64,000 nucleotides of DNA from Ilumatobacteraceae bacterium (GCA_021298435.1 JAJTFJ010000003.1:1-64000); one strand, 5' to 3'. Shown: positions 35,530-45,207, counted from the stretch's first letter. Numbers and translations are program-made. Notes: generated from the sequence alone by a model not told the origin.

Positions 35530-36255
35530 TTAACGCCAGCGCGGTTTGAGCAAGAAGTATCCGATGGCAGCTCCGGTGAGTGCGCCACCAATATGGCCAC
35601 CAATCGAGATACCAGGGATTGCAAACGTAATGAGTAGGTTCAAGATCAGAGTTGATCCGATGCCCGTCTGCATTGGGTTGATGCCGCGTTGTTTCAGCCC
35701 TACTGCTGCAGCCGCCATTAAACCAAACACTGCACCTGATGCGCCGCCAGTCAAACCGTTCGGTTCCACCAAGAGTGCTCCGATTGCTCCGCCGACCATT
35801 GCGATGAAATACAACGCGGTGAATTTTGTACGGCCCATCGCTGGTTCAAGGAGTTGACCGAGTTGCCAGAGCAGCAACATGTTCATACCCACATGAATCA
35901 ACCCGAAGTGCAAAAAGCCCGATGTGATGACGCGGTACCACTCGCCATTTTCGATATAGACCCGCGAGAGTCCGAGGTCGTATTCGCGATTGCCCGCAAC
36001 AGTCCACACGAACACAACAATGTTGATGGCAATCAATGTGCGAGTCACGAGAATGTTCTGTGACGCATTCCAATACTTGGCACGAACTGCTGCACTAGGG
36101 CGAGCACTGCGCACACAATCAACACAATGCGAACCCACGGGCGCAGGAGTCAGACAGTCATTACACGCGGCGCGTTCACAGCGAGTGCAGTGACGCCCTG
36201 TTGCGACATCGGGATGGCGAGTGCAGAACTCAATCGGTGGCGGGGGAATCGTCAC
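35530..36255 (-). CDS. Rhomboid intramembrane serine protease with N-terminal zinc finger
   Basis: This 241-aa protein has seven cysteines and two histidines within residues 11-47 (C11, C23, C26, C31, C34, C44, C47) forming a B-box-like zinc finger on the cytoplasmic side. Six transmembrane segments follow, with catalytic S173 in G-A-S-G-A-V-F-G and H221 in G-G-H-I-G-G. Rhomboids cleave membrane proteins within the bilayer. The start GTG is six bases after TACACT. Confidence 0.9.
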   Translation of the reverse strand: MTIPPPPIEFCTRHPDVATGRHCTRCERAACNDCLTPAPVGSHCVDCVRSARPSAAVRAKYWNASQNILVTRTLIAINIVVFVWTVAGNREYDLGLSRVYIENGEWYRVITSGFLHFGLIHVGMNMLLLWQLGQLLEPAMGRTKFTALYFIAMVGGAIGALLVEPNGLTGGASGAVFGLMAAAAVGLKQRGINPMQTGIGSTLILNLLITFAIPGISIGGHIGGALTGAAIGYFLLKPRWR

Positions 36256-36261
36256 GATGTC

Positions 36262-36267
36262 AGTGTA
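36262..36267 (-). promoter_or_regulatory. -10 element of the rhomboid gene
   Basis: TACACT on the minus strand, six bases before the GTG at 36255. Confidence 0.45.
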
Positions 36268-36291
36268 GGTGTGAGATGAATTGGGCCGGCT

Positions 36292-37251
36292 TCAGCGTGG
36301 CGCTGCTTCGGCACTTGCACGATTAGCGAGATACCAGTCAACAGTGCGGCGAAGTCCTTCAGAGAAATCCATACCAGCTTTCCAGCCGAGCATCTCTGCT
36401 GCACGTGTTGGGTCAATGCGTCGTCGTGGTTGACCATCAGGTTTTGTCGCATCCCACACCAGTGCTCCAGTGAAACCGGTGACTAGAGCAATGGTTTCTG
36501 CTGTTTCACGAATCGTGATCTCGCGATCGGAGCCCAAGTTGATGGGTTCGATGCCTTCGTGGATTTCTGCTGCCAACACGATTGCTGCTGCTGCATCTTC
36601 AACATAGAGGTATTCACGACTTGCAGAACCAGTGCCCCACACATCGATGTGATCCGCGCCAGCTTCTTTTGCTTCCACACATTTTTTAATGAGTGCAGGG
36701 ATGACGTGTGAGACCGACTCATGGAACTTGTCACCAGGTCCGTAGAGATTGGTGGGAATGAGATAGGCAAACTTTTGTCCGTACTGAGCTGCGTTGACTT
36801 GCGCATGAACAAGATGTGCCTTCTTCGCGATGCCGTAGGGCGCGTTTGTCTCTTCGGGGTAGCCGTCCCAGAAGCTCTCTTCTTTAAAGGGAACAGGGGT
36901 GAACTTCGGATACGAGCACACGGTGCCCAGAAGAACGGTCTTCTCGGTGCCGGCTGCACGAGCAGCCTCAATGATGTGCGTGCCCATCATGAGGTTGTCG
37001 AGGTAGAGGCGGGCGGGGTCCACCAGGTTGTACCCAATGCCACCGACGCGGGCAGCGAGGTGGATGACATGGCTGGGGGAGTGCGTGGCGAGCATGGCAT
37101 CAGCCACGCCGGGGATGGTGAGGTCGTACTCATCGTGGGTCGGAGCCACTACGTGGGCACCTTTGCTGGCCAATAGGCCCACTACGACACGGCCAAGAAA
37201 GCCATTTCCGCCCGTGACGAGCACTCGTCGACCTGTCCAGAATTCCGCCAT
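36292..37251 (-). CDS. GDP-L-fucose synthase-like NAD(P)-dependent epimerase
   Basis: This ~319-aa SDR enzyme has T-G-G-N-G-F-L-G at the nucleotide loop, L-A-A-R-V-G-G-I-G close to the GDP-fucose synthase signature, a catalytic S-x(n)-Y-G-I-A-K-K motif (Y-G-I-A-K-K), and G-Y-P-E-E-T-N-A-P. It most likely converts GDP-4-keto-6-deoxymannose, the product of the Gmd encoded at 45208, to GDP-L-fucose. The start at 37251 is preferred because TACGAT (37259-37264) lies seven bases upstream and would contain the alternative ATG at 37260. Confidence 0.82.
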   Translation of the reverse strand: MAEFWTGRRVLVTGGNGFLGRVVVGLLASKGAHVVAPTHDEYDLTIPGVADAMLATHSPSHVIHLAARVGGIGYNLVDPARLYLDNLMMGTHIIEAARAAGTEKTVLLGTVCSYPKFTPVPFKEESFWDGYPEETNAPYGIAKKAHLVHAQVNAAQYGQKFAYLIPTNLYGPGDKFHESVSHVIPALIKKCVEAKEAGADHIDVWGTGSASREYLYVEDAAAAIVLAAEIHEGIEPINLGSDREITIRETAETIALVTGFTGALVWDATKPDGQPRRRIDPTRAAEMLGWKAGMDFSEGLRRTVDWYLANRASAEAAPR

Positions 37252-37258
37252 AGGTGCC

Positions 37259-37264
37259 ATCGTA
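37259..37264 (-). promoter_or_regulatory. -10 element of the GDP-fucose synthase gene
   Basis: TACGAT on the minus strand, seven bases before the ATG at 37251. Confidence 0.4.
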
Positions 37265-37289
37265 GGACGCGAGCAGACAGAATGAAGGG

Positions 37290-38363
37290 GTGCGCGTCGC
37301 CTACACCTTCGAACATTGCTGGCATCGCGTGCCCGGAGGGACCGGAATCTCGGCCATTGAAGTGGCGAAAGAGTTGCGCCATATGGAAGGTCTCGACCTC
37401 ATCGGAGTGGCTGGTCGCCACCGCCGACCACCAACCGAGGGTTATATGCCCCCTGTCAAGGTGGCAGCGCTGCCTCTAGGTGGACCCATTCTGTACGAGA
37501 TGTGGACACGGTTTCGGTGGCCCAAAGTGGAGTCTGTGATTGAGGACCTGCAACTTGTCCACTCCACAACAATTCTTCCGCCGGCAACAGATCTTCCACT
37601 TGTCGTGACAATTCATGATCTGGCATTTCTTCGTCATCCAGAATTCTTCACTGCGCGTGGTAACAAGATGTTCACTCGCAGTCTGAACATCTTGCAAGAT
37701 CGTGCGTCACTGATCTTGTGCTCATCAATGAGTACGTATCGAGATTGTTTGTATGCAGGGTTTGAAGAGTGGCGTTTACGCCACGTGCCTCTCGGCGTCA
37801 CAACGCATGAAGTCTCTGATGCTGATCGTGCTCGCGTGCGTGCCGCATACTCACTGCCCGATGACTTCGTGTTGTTCGTTGGCACGTTAGAGCCACGCAA
37901 GAATCTCGCACGGTTAGTCGAGGCACTCTCGTCGATCGACAATGCTCCACCTCTTGTGATTGTCGGAATGGAAGGGTGGGGCGACGAGGCTCCACTTTCT
38001 GGTCACGACATACGGTTCACCGGTTTCGTTCCTTCGCACGATCTTCCTGCTTTGTACAACTTGTGCACGGTGTTTGCATTTCCTTCCATCATGGAGGGAT
38101 ACGGATTACCTGTCATTGAGGCAATGGCCCATGGTGCACCCGTGGTGACATCTCGCGGAACTTCGACGGAGGAAGTTGCAGGTGGTGCAGCAATTCTTGT
38201 TGATCCACTTGATGTGTCTTCTATTGCATCGGGCATTCGTGAATCATTGGCTGCGCGTGATGCGTGGTCCTCTCGTAGTCGTGATCGTGCTGTGCAAGTT
38301 CCGTGGTCAGAAACTGCTCGGGCCACATTCTCTGCGTATTGCGAATTGTTGGATGAAGCATGA
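37290..38363 (+). CDS. Family 4 glycosyltransferase
   Basis: This 357-aa GT-B enzyme has the nucleotide-sugar domain signature G-T-L-E-P-R-K-N-L, then the E-G-Y-G-L-P-V-I-E-A donor-site motif, typical of GT4 enzymes using GDP-mannose or UDP-sugars. It starts with GTG after AAGGGG and overlaps the next GT by four bases. The first of three GT4 genes in one transcript, adding successive sugars to a surface glycan. Confidence 0.88.
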   Translation: MRVAYTFEHCWHRVPGGTGISAIEVAKELRHMEGLDLIGVAGRHRRPPTEGYMPPVKVAALPLGGPILYEMWTRFRWPKVESVIEDLQLVHSTTILPPATDLPLVVTIHDLAFLRHPEFFTARGNKMFTRSLNILQDRASLILCSSMSTYRDCLYAGFEEWRLRHVPLGVTTHEVSDADRARVRAAYSLPDDFVLFVGTLEPRKNLARLVEALSSIDNAPPLVIVGMEGWGDEAPLSGHDIRFTGFVPSHDLPALYNLCTVFAFPSIMEGYGLPVIEAMAHGAPVVTSRGTSTEEVAGGAAILVDPLDVSSIASGIRESLAARDAWSSRSRDRAVQVPWSETARATFSAYCELLDEA

Positions 38364-39487
38364 GTTGTCTTCGTGTCGCCATGAACCTGCTGTGGTGCGT
38401 GCCCGGCGTCGGTGGTAGTGAGGAATATCTCGTGCGCCAACTATTGGGCTTGGCAGAGATCGAACATGAGTACGACGTCGAGGTATTTGCGCCTCTCGGC
38501 TTCTCGCAACGTCAACCACGTATTGCATCTCTGTACAAGGTGCATGAAGCGCCAAACGATTGTTCTCGTCGTGCTGTTCGTATTTGGCTAGAGCACACAT
38601 GGCTTGCCAAGAGAACGCGTCGATACTCACTGGTGCATCACGGAGGCGGAACTCTTCCTCGTCGCGGGAACAAAACCACTGTGCTCACCATTCATGACAT
38701 TCAGTGGATTGATTACCCGCACTATGTCGCGCCGGTGAAATTGCGGTATCTGCAACGTGTTGTTCCATCATCGGTTCGTCGTGCATCACGAATCACTGCG
38801 CCTTCTCGTTTCGTTGCCGATTCGCTCACGCAGGCATTTGGAACTACAACGAAGAAGATTGGCATAGTTCGCCATGGTCTTGAGAACGACATCAGTGCAT
38901 CAGTGACAGATGAAACGGCGCTACGGGCAAAATTCGCTTTGGGAGATGGGCCCGTTCTTGTATTCCCTGCGATCACGCACCCCCATAAGAATCACTTGTT
39001 TTTGCTGCAGTTGTTGCTGAATGCGGGTGGAGCATGGGCAGATCCTTCATTGCGCATTGTTTTCGCTGGGTCCGAAGGGTCCCATCACGAAGATGTTGTG
39101 GCGTTCGTTGCGAAACATGATTTGTCTTCTCAAGTTGTGATGCCGGGCCGCGTGTCACATGAAGATCGCAATGGCTTATTGAAGATGGCCGATGCCATGG
39201 TGTTCCCGAGTGAGTACGAAGGTTTTGGTGCACCCGTGATTGAAGCAATGCGGATGGGTGCTCCAGTGATCTGCAGCAATCAAGCCAGCCTTCCCGGAGT
39301 TGTTGGTAATGCAGGGCTTGTTCTGCCGTTAACAACAGATGCATGGGCACCCGCTCTTGACGCCGTGCGTGCCCGTCGCTCGGAACTTGTTGCACTGGGA
39401 CATTCTCGGTCGCAGCTCTTCACAGCAGCTTTGTCGGCCACCGACTTGGTCGAGCAATATCGCATCGCTTTGGATGGTCGGCAATGA
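38360..39487 (+). CDS. Family 4 glycosyltransferase
   Basis: This 375-aa GT-B enzyme begins G-V-G-G-S-E-E-Y-L-V (acceptor-domain loop) and ends with E-G-F-G-A-P-V-I-E-A. The ATG overlaps the stop of the preceding gene, and its own stop overlaps the next ATG. The donor is unknown; it resembles its neighbour, so the two may have arisen by duplication. Confidence 0.88.
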   Translation: MSCLRVAMNLLWCVPGVGGSEEYLVRQLLGLAEIEHEYDVEVFAPLGFSQRQPRIASLYKVHEAPNDCSRRAVRIWLEHTWLAKRTRRYSLVHHGGGTLPRRGNKTTVLTIHDIQWIDYPHYVAPVKLRYLQRVVPSSVRRASRITAPSRFVADSLTQAFGTTTKKIGIVRHGLENDISASVTDETALRAKFALGDGPVLVFPAITHPHKNHLFLLQLLLNAGGAWADPSLRIVFAGSEGSHHEDVVAFVAKHDLSSQVVMPGRVSHEDRNGLLKMADAMVFPSEYEGFGAPVIEAMRMGAPVICSNQASLPGVVGNAGLVLPLTTDAWAPALDAVRARRSELVALGHSRSQLFTAALSATDLVEQYRIALDGRQ

Positions 39488-40719
39488 GTCGTCCGATTGT
39501 CGTTCTCGTTCCGCACTTTGCGCCCGACACTGCTCCCACGGGCGAAGTCATCACACGCATCGTTGATGAGTTCATTGCTGCGGGTCGGCGCATTCATATT
39601 GTGACTTCGTTGCCGTGGTATCGCACACACGCCATCGAAGAAGGTTGGACAGGACGACTTGTTCGTCGAGAGCGCACGGCATGGGGCTCCATTATTCGTG
39701 TGCATCCATTCCCAGGCAAGAGCAAGAGCAATCTTTTGCGTCGCGCAGTGGGCTTTGTCGGATTCGGTGCAATTGCCGGTGTCTGCACATTGTTTGCGGG
39801 CGGTATTCATCGACGTCCTGCTGCAGTCATTTCGATGTCCCCGCCGCTCACAATGGGGCTCACGGGTTGGCTTGCTGCTCGTCTGCGATTCACAACAGCC
39901 ATCTTCAATATTCAAGATGTGTTTCCCGATGCTGCAATTGAAACTGGTGCCATCACAAACAAACGCATTATCTCTGCGGCGCGCTGGCTGGAGCGAGTGA
40001 GTTATCACCGATCCGATGCTGTTGTCGTCTTGTCAGACGACCTTCGAGACAATGTGGTTGCAAAGGTGTCTTCGCGTCATGCGAACAAGATCAAGGTGAT
40101 TCCTAATTTTGTTGACGCTGATCGCATCGTTCCGATGGATCGCATGACGTCGTATCGACAAGAACTCAATATCGGTGACGAGATCGTTGTGATGTACGCC
40201 GGCAATGTTGGATACTCGCAATCACTCACCATGTTGTTGCACGCAGCGAAGCGCATGCCCAGCATCACCTTCGTGATCAATGGTGATGGTGCGGCACGAG
40301 CAGAGTTGGAAACACAAGCTGATGGGTTGCCAAACATCAGATTTGCGGGATACCAGCCGCGCGATCGAGTGGGGGAAGTTCTGGCGTCGGGAGACATTCA
40401 TGTCGTTCCATTGCGGGCAGGTCTCGGCGCTGTCAGTGTCCCATCGAAGACGTACAGCATTCTCGCTGCTGCCCGGCCGGTGGTGGCCGCGATTGATGCG
40501 GGTACGGAAGTCACACGAATTCTTGACCACAGCGGAGCTGGTGTGTCGGTTGCGCCTGATGATGAAGAAGTGTTTACCGCTGCGCTTCAGCACATGGTGG
40601 CAAACATTGATGAGGCGCGCGAACAAGGGCGAAAGGGCCGACAATGGGTGGAAACCCATGTTTCGCCCGCTGCTGTTGCGCAGTCATATCTCTCATTAAT
40701 CGCCGATATCGGAGTGTGA
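39484..40719 (+). CDS. Family 4 glycosyltransferase, WbuB-like
   Basis: This 411-aa GT-B enzyme has A-P-D-T-A-P-T-G-E at the N-terminus, Q-D-V-F-P-D-A-A near residue 140, and a C-terminal nucleotide domain with Y-A-G-N-V-G-Y. These features are like WbuB/WcaI fucosaminyl or fucosyl transferases, in keeping with the nearby GDP-fucose genes. It ends the three-GT transcript. Confidence 0.85.
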   Translation: MSRPIVVLVPHFAPDTAPTGEVITRIVDEFIAAGRRIHIVTSLPWYRTHAIEEGWTGRLVRRERTAWGSIIRVHPFPGKSKSNLLRRAVGFVGFGAIAGVCTLFAGGIHRRPAAVISMSPPLTMGLTGWLAARLRFTTAIFNIQDVFPDAAIETGAITNKRIISAARWLERVSYHRSDAVVVLSDDLRDNVVAKVSSRHANKIKVIPNFVDADRIVPMDRMTSYRQELNIGDEIVVMYAGNVGYSQSLTMLLHAAKRMPSITFVINGDGAARAELETQADGLPNIRFAGYQPRDRVGEVLASGDIHVVPLRAGLGAVSVPSKTYSILAAARPVVAAIDAGTEVTRILDHSGAGVSVAPDDEEVFTAALQHMVANIDEAREQGRKGRQWVETHVSPAAVAQSYLSLIADIGV

Positions 40720-40758
40720 GCGTCTCTAGCACCTCTTAACGGGTAGCCTTTCCTACTC

Positions 40759-41523
40759 GTGGCTAGTGGTTCATCAGCAAAAAAAGTCGCCCGTCTCGCT
40801 CAGAAGGGCAAGGGTAAGAAAGTGCGCTTCCAAGGCGGCACTCTTTTCCCATCCATCATGGCGATTGTCATCGTCCTCGGTACAGGACTCATCGCATATT
40901 CACGTCAATCTGCACCAAGCCGCAATACTCCTCCCACGATCAATGATCACTGGCACGTGTCGTATGGCTTCTACAAATGCGATGGTTTCTTGAATGATCT
41001 CCAAGGCACTCTTGAAGAGCCTGTGACGCCGGAGTATCAGAAGTACAACATTCACAGCCACGACGACGGAGTCATCCACTGGCACGCGGGAGCATTGGCT
41101 ACTGGTACTCGCGCAAAGCTCGGCTTATTCCTCGACTCTTATGGCGTGAAGGTTTCAACCGATGGAATCACATTCCCAGCCAACCAGAACAATGGCGAGT
41201 CCTACAAGACATCCGATCTGAAGTGCAAGAACGCTGAAGGTGAAATGGTGGCGGCGCAGGTACAGGTCGTCGTGTGGGATCAGTACGACAACTCTGAAGT
41301 CTCAATGAAGTACATCACTGACTTCAACAACATCCGTATCAAGAAAGATGGCATGGCAATCACCATGGCCATCGCTGCGCCGGGTGTAGACATTCCGATG
41401 CCAAAGTCAGCGGCAAACTTGCCTGAATTGGGTGCTGCCGACATGGGCGGTGTCACCACCACCACGGTGAAGGGCGCAACGACCACCACGGTCAAGGGCG
41501 CAACCACCACTACGGCAGGCTGA
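40759..41523 (+). CDS. Membrane-anchored extracellular protein with Thr-rich tail
   Basis: This 254-aa protein has a basic N-terminus (K-K-V-A-R-L-A-Q-K-G-K-G-K-K) before a single anchor (about 29-47). The exported domain starts D-H-W-H-V-S-Y-G-F-Y-K-C and has several His residues and Cys pairs (C74, C155) likely to form a disulfide. It ends in G-A-T-T-T-T-V-K repeats. No family is named; a surface-exposed role next to glycan genes is inferred. The stop overlaps the next ATG (TGATG). The GTG start is nine bases after TAGCCT. Confidence 0.65.
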   Translation: MASGSSAKKVARLAQKGKGKKVRFQGGTLFPSIMAIVIVLGTGLIAYSRQSAPSRNTPPTINDHWHVSYGFYKCDGFLNDLQGTLEEPVTPEYQKYNIHSHDDGVIHWHAGALATGTRAKLGLFLDSYGVKVSTDGITFPANQNNGESYKTSDLKCKNAEGEMVAAQVQVVVWDQYDNSEVSMKYITDFNNIRIKKDGMAITMAIAAPGVDIPMPKSAANLPELGAADMGGVTTTTVKGATTTTVKGATTTTAG

Positions 41524-42527
41524 TGCACGCGGTTGTTCTCGTCGGAGGTTTTGGCACTCGTCTGAGGCCTCTGACCCTGAGCACACCAAAGCCGCTATTG
41601 CCAATTGCGAATGTTCGCCAGCTCGAACATCTCATCGCACATCTCAGTACCGCTGGGGTCACTCATGTTGCTCTTGCACTTGGTTTTAAGCCCGAACCTT
41701 TCTTTGAAGCTTTCCCTGACGGCATGTGTGCCGGAGTGCAACTTCACTACGCAGTAGAACCCGAGCCACTTGATACTGCGGGCGCAATTGCGTTTGCTGC
41801 TCGCGATGCGGGCATCACCGACACGTTTGTCGTGATGAACGGAGACATCTTGTGTGATCTTGATGTTGCTGCACTTGTTGCTTTTCACAAGGCGCAGGGC
41901 GCCGAAGGTACGTTGCATCTCACGCCCGTTGATGACCCATCGCAATATGGCGTTGTGGAAACAACCGCAGATGGAAAGGTGCAGCGCTTTGTGGAAAAGC
42001 CGGCACCAGGTGAATCAGAAAGCAACGTGGTGAATGCCGGCACGTATGTGTTGGAACCCTCTGTGATTGATCGCATTCCTGCTGGAGAGAAGATCTCTAT
42101 TGAACGAGTCGTGTTTCCATCCATGGTCGCTGATGGAACATTAAGTGCGATGCCCACAGATGACTACTGGATTGATACGGGACGCCCCGATACATACTTG
42201 AAGGCCAACTTGGATCTCATTGATGGCTCTCGTCAGAGCATCTTGTCTTCCATTGGTGCGAACGCTCACATTGATGCATCGGCCTCCATTACACACAGCG
42301 TGATCGGCGAAGGCTGCGTTGTTGGTGCCGGATGCGTCGTTACCGATTCTGTGTTGTTGGCAGGTTCTGTCTTGGGTGACCGAGTTCGTGTTGAGCGCTC
42401 CATGGTGATGGGAAGCGTGTCTGATGAATCGTCTCTTCAGGACTGTGTCATTGGTGCAGGAGTTGTGATTCCTGCTGGCGAGCATCTGCAGAATGCTCGA
42501 GTTCCTGATCCAGAGCAGAAGTCCTGA
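41523..42527 (+). CDS. Sugar-1-phosphate nucleotidyltransferase (mannose-1-P guanylyltransferase type)
   Basis: This 334-aa enzyme has L-V-G-G-F-G-T-R-L-R-P-L-T (signature loop, 6-18), P-K-P-L-L-P-I, the metal N-G-D at ~104-106, F-V-E-K-P at ~156-160, and a C-terminal left-handed beta helix (I-G-A-N-A-H, I-G-E-G-C-V-V repeats). It probably makes GDP-mannose, feeding Gmd. The ATG overlaps the previous stop, and its own stop overlaps the next gene. Confidence 0.85.
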   Translation: MHAVVLVGGFGTRLRPLTLSTPKPLLPIANVRQLEHLIAHLSTAGVTHVALALGFKPEPFFEAFPDGMCAGVQLHYAVEPEPLDTAGAIAFAARDAGITDTFVVMNGDILCDLDVAALVAFHKAQGAEGTLHLTPVDDPSQYGVVETTADGKVQRFVEKPAPGESESNVVNAGTYVLEPSVIDRIPAGEKISIERVVFPSMVADGTLSAMPTDDYWIDTGRPDTYLKANLDLIDGSRQSILSSIGANAHIDASASITHSVIGEGCVVGAGCVVTDSVLLAGSVLGDRVRVERSMVMGSVSDESSLQDCVIGAGVVIPAGEHLQNARVPDPEQKS

Positions 42528-43438
42528 TGTCGACGACCCGCAAAATCATGATCTGTGGTGGCGCAGGGTTTATTGGTTCGTACTTAGTTGACCGATTCAT
42601 GGCCGAGGGTCATGAAGTAGATGTCGTTGATGATCTGTCGACTGGGTCACTTGCGAATCTTGCGGAAGCTCGTAATGCATCTGGGCGATTCAAGTTTCAG
42701 AACATCTCCGTTCTATCTGCTGAATTCGCTGAACTTGTCTCGTTACGTCGACCGTCAATCATCGTCAACCTTGCAGTGTTCTCGCCATCGCAAAGTCACC
42801 TCAGTGGCGCAATGACTGCGATGCAATCAACTGTTGCAATCTTAGAGGCAGCTCGTCTTGGTGGCGTTTCTAAAGTCATCACCGGAATTTCTGCGGCTCT
42901 TCTTTATGGCGAAGTGACTGCGCGCGACCTTCCCATCAAGGAAGGTCACATCAATGATTCGCGTACCAGCGAAGAAGTGTTGGCCCGTGCTGCGGCAGAT
43001 ATTCACGGGGTGTATCGCGACCGTCATGGCGTGGAGTTCACAGTGTTGGCAATGGCCAATGTCTATGGCGCTCGTCAACGGCCTGAAGACGGAGTCGTTG
43101 CTTCCTTTGCCGATGCATTGGCGAATGGCCGTGCTCCGATTGTTCATGGCAACGGCAAGCAAGTGCGCGACTTTGTGCATGTTGACGACACAGTCGATGC
43201 AATTGCCCGATCTCTGGACAGAGCAGGCGGATTAGTCATCAACGTGGGTACGGGCGTTGCCACCAGCATTGTGGACCTGTGGTCAGTCATGGGTGGAGCA
43301 TCGTCTCCGGTTCCGCGAACCTCAGCTGCTCGTCCTAATGATGTTGTGCGTCTATCTCTCTCGCCGGTGCGTGCACGAATTCAACTTGGTTGGTCACCCT
43401 TCACGCCATTGGCTGAAGGTCTTTCCACCCTTCGTTAA
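42527..43438 (+). CDS. NAD-dependent epimerase/dehydratase (SDR)
   Basis: This 303-aa extended SDR has G-G-A-G-F-I-G-S-Y at 11-19. The usual Y-x3-K catalytic pair is replaced: the segment that should hold it reads S-E-E-V-L-A-R-A-A, so the catalytic tyrosine and lysine are not evident. It may be an inactive paralogue, or use shifted residues. It otherwise looks like UDP-glucose 4-epimerase relatives. It shares four stop bases with cofE. Confidence 0.75.
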   Translation: MSTTRKIMICGGAGFIGSYLVDRFMAEGHEVDVVDDLSTGSLANLAEARNASGRFKFQNISVLSAEFAELVSLRRPSIIVNLAVFSPSQSHLSGAMTAMQSTVAILEAARLGGVSKVITGISAALLYGEVTARDLPIKEGHINDSRTSEEVLARAAADIHGVYRDRHGVEFTVLAMANVYGARQRPEDGVVASFADALANGRAPIVHGNGKQVRDFVHVDDTVDAIARSLDRAGGLVINVGTGVATSIVDLWSVMGGASSPVPRTSAARPNDVVRLSLSPVRARIQLGWSPFTPLAEGLSTLR

Positions 43439-44136
43439 CGAAACAAGTCTTCGCTCGGCGGGCGAACAATTTCGCTCATCGATGCATCGCGGAACCACAG
43501 AGGGTCTGCACCACGAACAACAGCAACAGGAACACCTGTTGACTTGCCCATCACCAGTTCGGCAGCTGACGCCAATTCGTCTGCAACACACACTTCAGTC
43601 ACTTGCATCACGCGTCCGAGCGCATCTTCGGTTCCGCGAAGGTCAACCACTGCTGCGATACCCGCCACTCCGATAGCAACGTCAGTGAGACCCTTGCGCC
43701 ATGGACGACCAAATGTGTCGGAGATGATGACACCCACATTGACACCGAGTTTTGCTTTCACAATGTCCCTGATACGTCGAGCAGACCTGTCGCTATCAAG
43801 CGGAAGAAGTGCGGCGTATCCACGTTCGACATTGGAGAGGTCGATGCCGCTGTTGGCGCAGACGAAACCGTGTTTTGTTTCGGTGATGATGAGGTCGCCG
43901 CGGCGACGCACGATGCGTACTGCTTCGTCTTCAACAAGTTTCTTGTGAGACACCGGATCATCGGCATCAATTGCAACAAGGCGATTCTCGGCTTTGGAAA
44001 TGATCTTCTGAGTGACGACAAGAACGTCATTGTCACGAAGTGGGCCATTGGGCTCGCCGGCACATGCTTCGACGATGACGTCACCAATTTGCATTCCTGG
44101 TGTTATCTCGCCGATGCCTTCGACGCTCCATGCCAT
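43435..44136 (-). CDS. cofE: Coenzyme F420:L-glutamate ligase
   Basis: This ~233-aa CofE enzyme adds glutamates to F420-0. The signatures V-L-V-V-T-Q-K-I-I-S-K-A-E, S-D-T-F-G-R-P-W-R and G-V-A-G are present. It stands alone and lacks the C-terminal nitroreductase-like domain of mycobacterial FbiB. I prefer the ATG at 44136, which overlaps the cofD stop as TAATG, over the in-frame ATG at 44148. Confidence 0.92.
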   Translation of the reverse strand: MAWSVEGIGEITPGMQIGDVIVEACAGEPNGPLRDNDVLVVTQKIISKAENRLVAIDADDPVSHKKLVEDEAVRIVRRRGDLIITETKHGFVCANSGIDLSNVERGYAALLPLDSDRSARRIRDIVKAKLGVNVGVIISDTFGRPWRKGLTDVAIGVAGIAAVVDLRGTEDALGRVMQVTEVCVADELASAAELVMGKSTGVPVAVVRGADPLWFRDASMSEIVRPPSEDLFR

Positions 44137-45107
44137 TAAGCGGGCCATGTGATGCCTCCTTGTTGTGGTGTTGACTGCACCGTTGTTCGTGCAAGTGACG
44201 CTGCGACGCCAGGTTTCGACATGATGGTGTCAGTGACAACACAGCGCATACCTTCGCGCTCCACCATGTCGACAAGGTGTGCGTCTTGTTCGTCGATCAC
44301 AAGCGTTGCAGCAATAGGTGCGTACATGCGGGCAACGCCCACGACGGTTGGTTCGTGACCCAGTTCTGTGAGCATGCGGTCAGCGGGGCCCTTGAGAGCA
44401 GCACCGGCAACGATGGGGGAGACAGCAACAATGTCGTCCCGTCGTGCACGAAGTGACTCTTCCACGCCGCGTATGGCGCGAATGGGGCCGATCGACACAA
44501 TCGGGTTTGATGGTGCAATCACAATTGTGTCGGCAGTGCGGATGAGATCAGGATCAACAAAGGTTGCTGTATCCGTTCCAACAAATTCCACACTGGTGAC
44601 AGGGACTGAGTGGCGGAGCTTGACGAAATATTCCTGGAAGGAAACAGGTCCATCGGCAAGATGCACCAAGGTGCGCACTGATTGGTTTGACATCGGAAGA
44701 ATCGGGAATGTGACACCAAAGGCACGGCGAATCTCGTCTGTGACTTCAGCAAGAGTTGCTCCTTCTCGGAGGCGAGCGGTGCGGTAGAAGTGAGTGGCCA
44801 AGTCAGTGTCACCGAGGTTGAACCACCGAGGTGCTGCACGAGACCCTTCAGGACGCACTGACTCAAAGCGTTCGAGTGATTCCATGGCTCGCCATGTTTC
44901 GTTACGCAATCCCCATCCACGCTCTGGGTCGATGGCTTGGGCCACGGTGTAGGTCACTGTGTCGATATCTGGCGAGATGGACAGACCATGGAGTTCTGTG
45001 TCGTCTCCGGTATTGACAATGGTCACAATCTCAGAGGAATCAACAACCTGGGTGAGGCCGGCAAGAAACCGCGCTGCACCGACGCCGCCTGCCAAAACCA
45101 AGATCAT
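44136..45107 (-). CDS. cofD: 2-phospho-L-lactate transferase
   Basis: This 323-aa CofD/FbiA enzyme transfers phospholactate from the GDP-linked donor to Fo. It has L-A-G-G-V-G-A-A-R-F-L-A at 5-16, N-T-G-D-D at 32-36, and S-N-P-I-V-S-I-G. It is coupled to cofE. The ATG at 45107 has TACGCT six bases upstream. Confidence 0.93.
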   Translation of the reverse strand: MILVLAGGVGAARFLAGLTQVVDSSEIVTIVNTGDDTELHGLSISPDIDTVTYTVAQAIDPERGWGLRNETWRAMESLERFESVRPEGSRAAPRWFNLGDTDLATHFYRTARLREGATLAEVTDEIRRAFGVTFPILPMSNQSVRTLVHLADGPVSFQEYFVKLRHSVPVTSVEFVGTDTATFVDPDLIRTADTIVIAPSNPIVSIGPIRAIRGVEESLRARRDDIVAVSPIVAGAALKGPADRMLTELGHEPTVVGVARMYAPIAATLVIDEQDAHLVDMVEREGMRCVVTDTIMSKPGVAASLARTTVQSTPQQGGITWPA

Positions 45108-45113
45108 CCCGTA

Positions 45114-45119
45114 AGCGTA
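45114..45119 (-). promoter_or_regulatory. -10 element of cofD-cofE
   Basis: TACGCT on the minus strand, six bases before the cofD ATG. Confidence 0.5.
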
Positions 45120-45207
45120 GGGGGTAGGGCATTCAGAGGTTCACCCCGTTGAGTAGAGCCGCAAGGTACAGTCATCAGGTCCATTCATCCAGTAAGAGGT
45201 CTTTCCG

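Noticed and set aside
37290..43438. Glycosyltransferase cluster as a horizontally acquired island
   Set aside because: Composition, codon use and overlap style match the flanks; no integrase, IS or flanking repeats.
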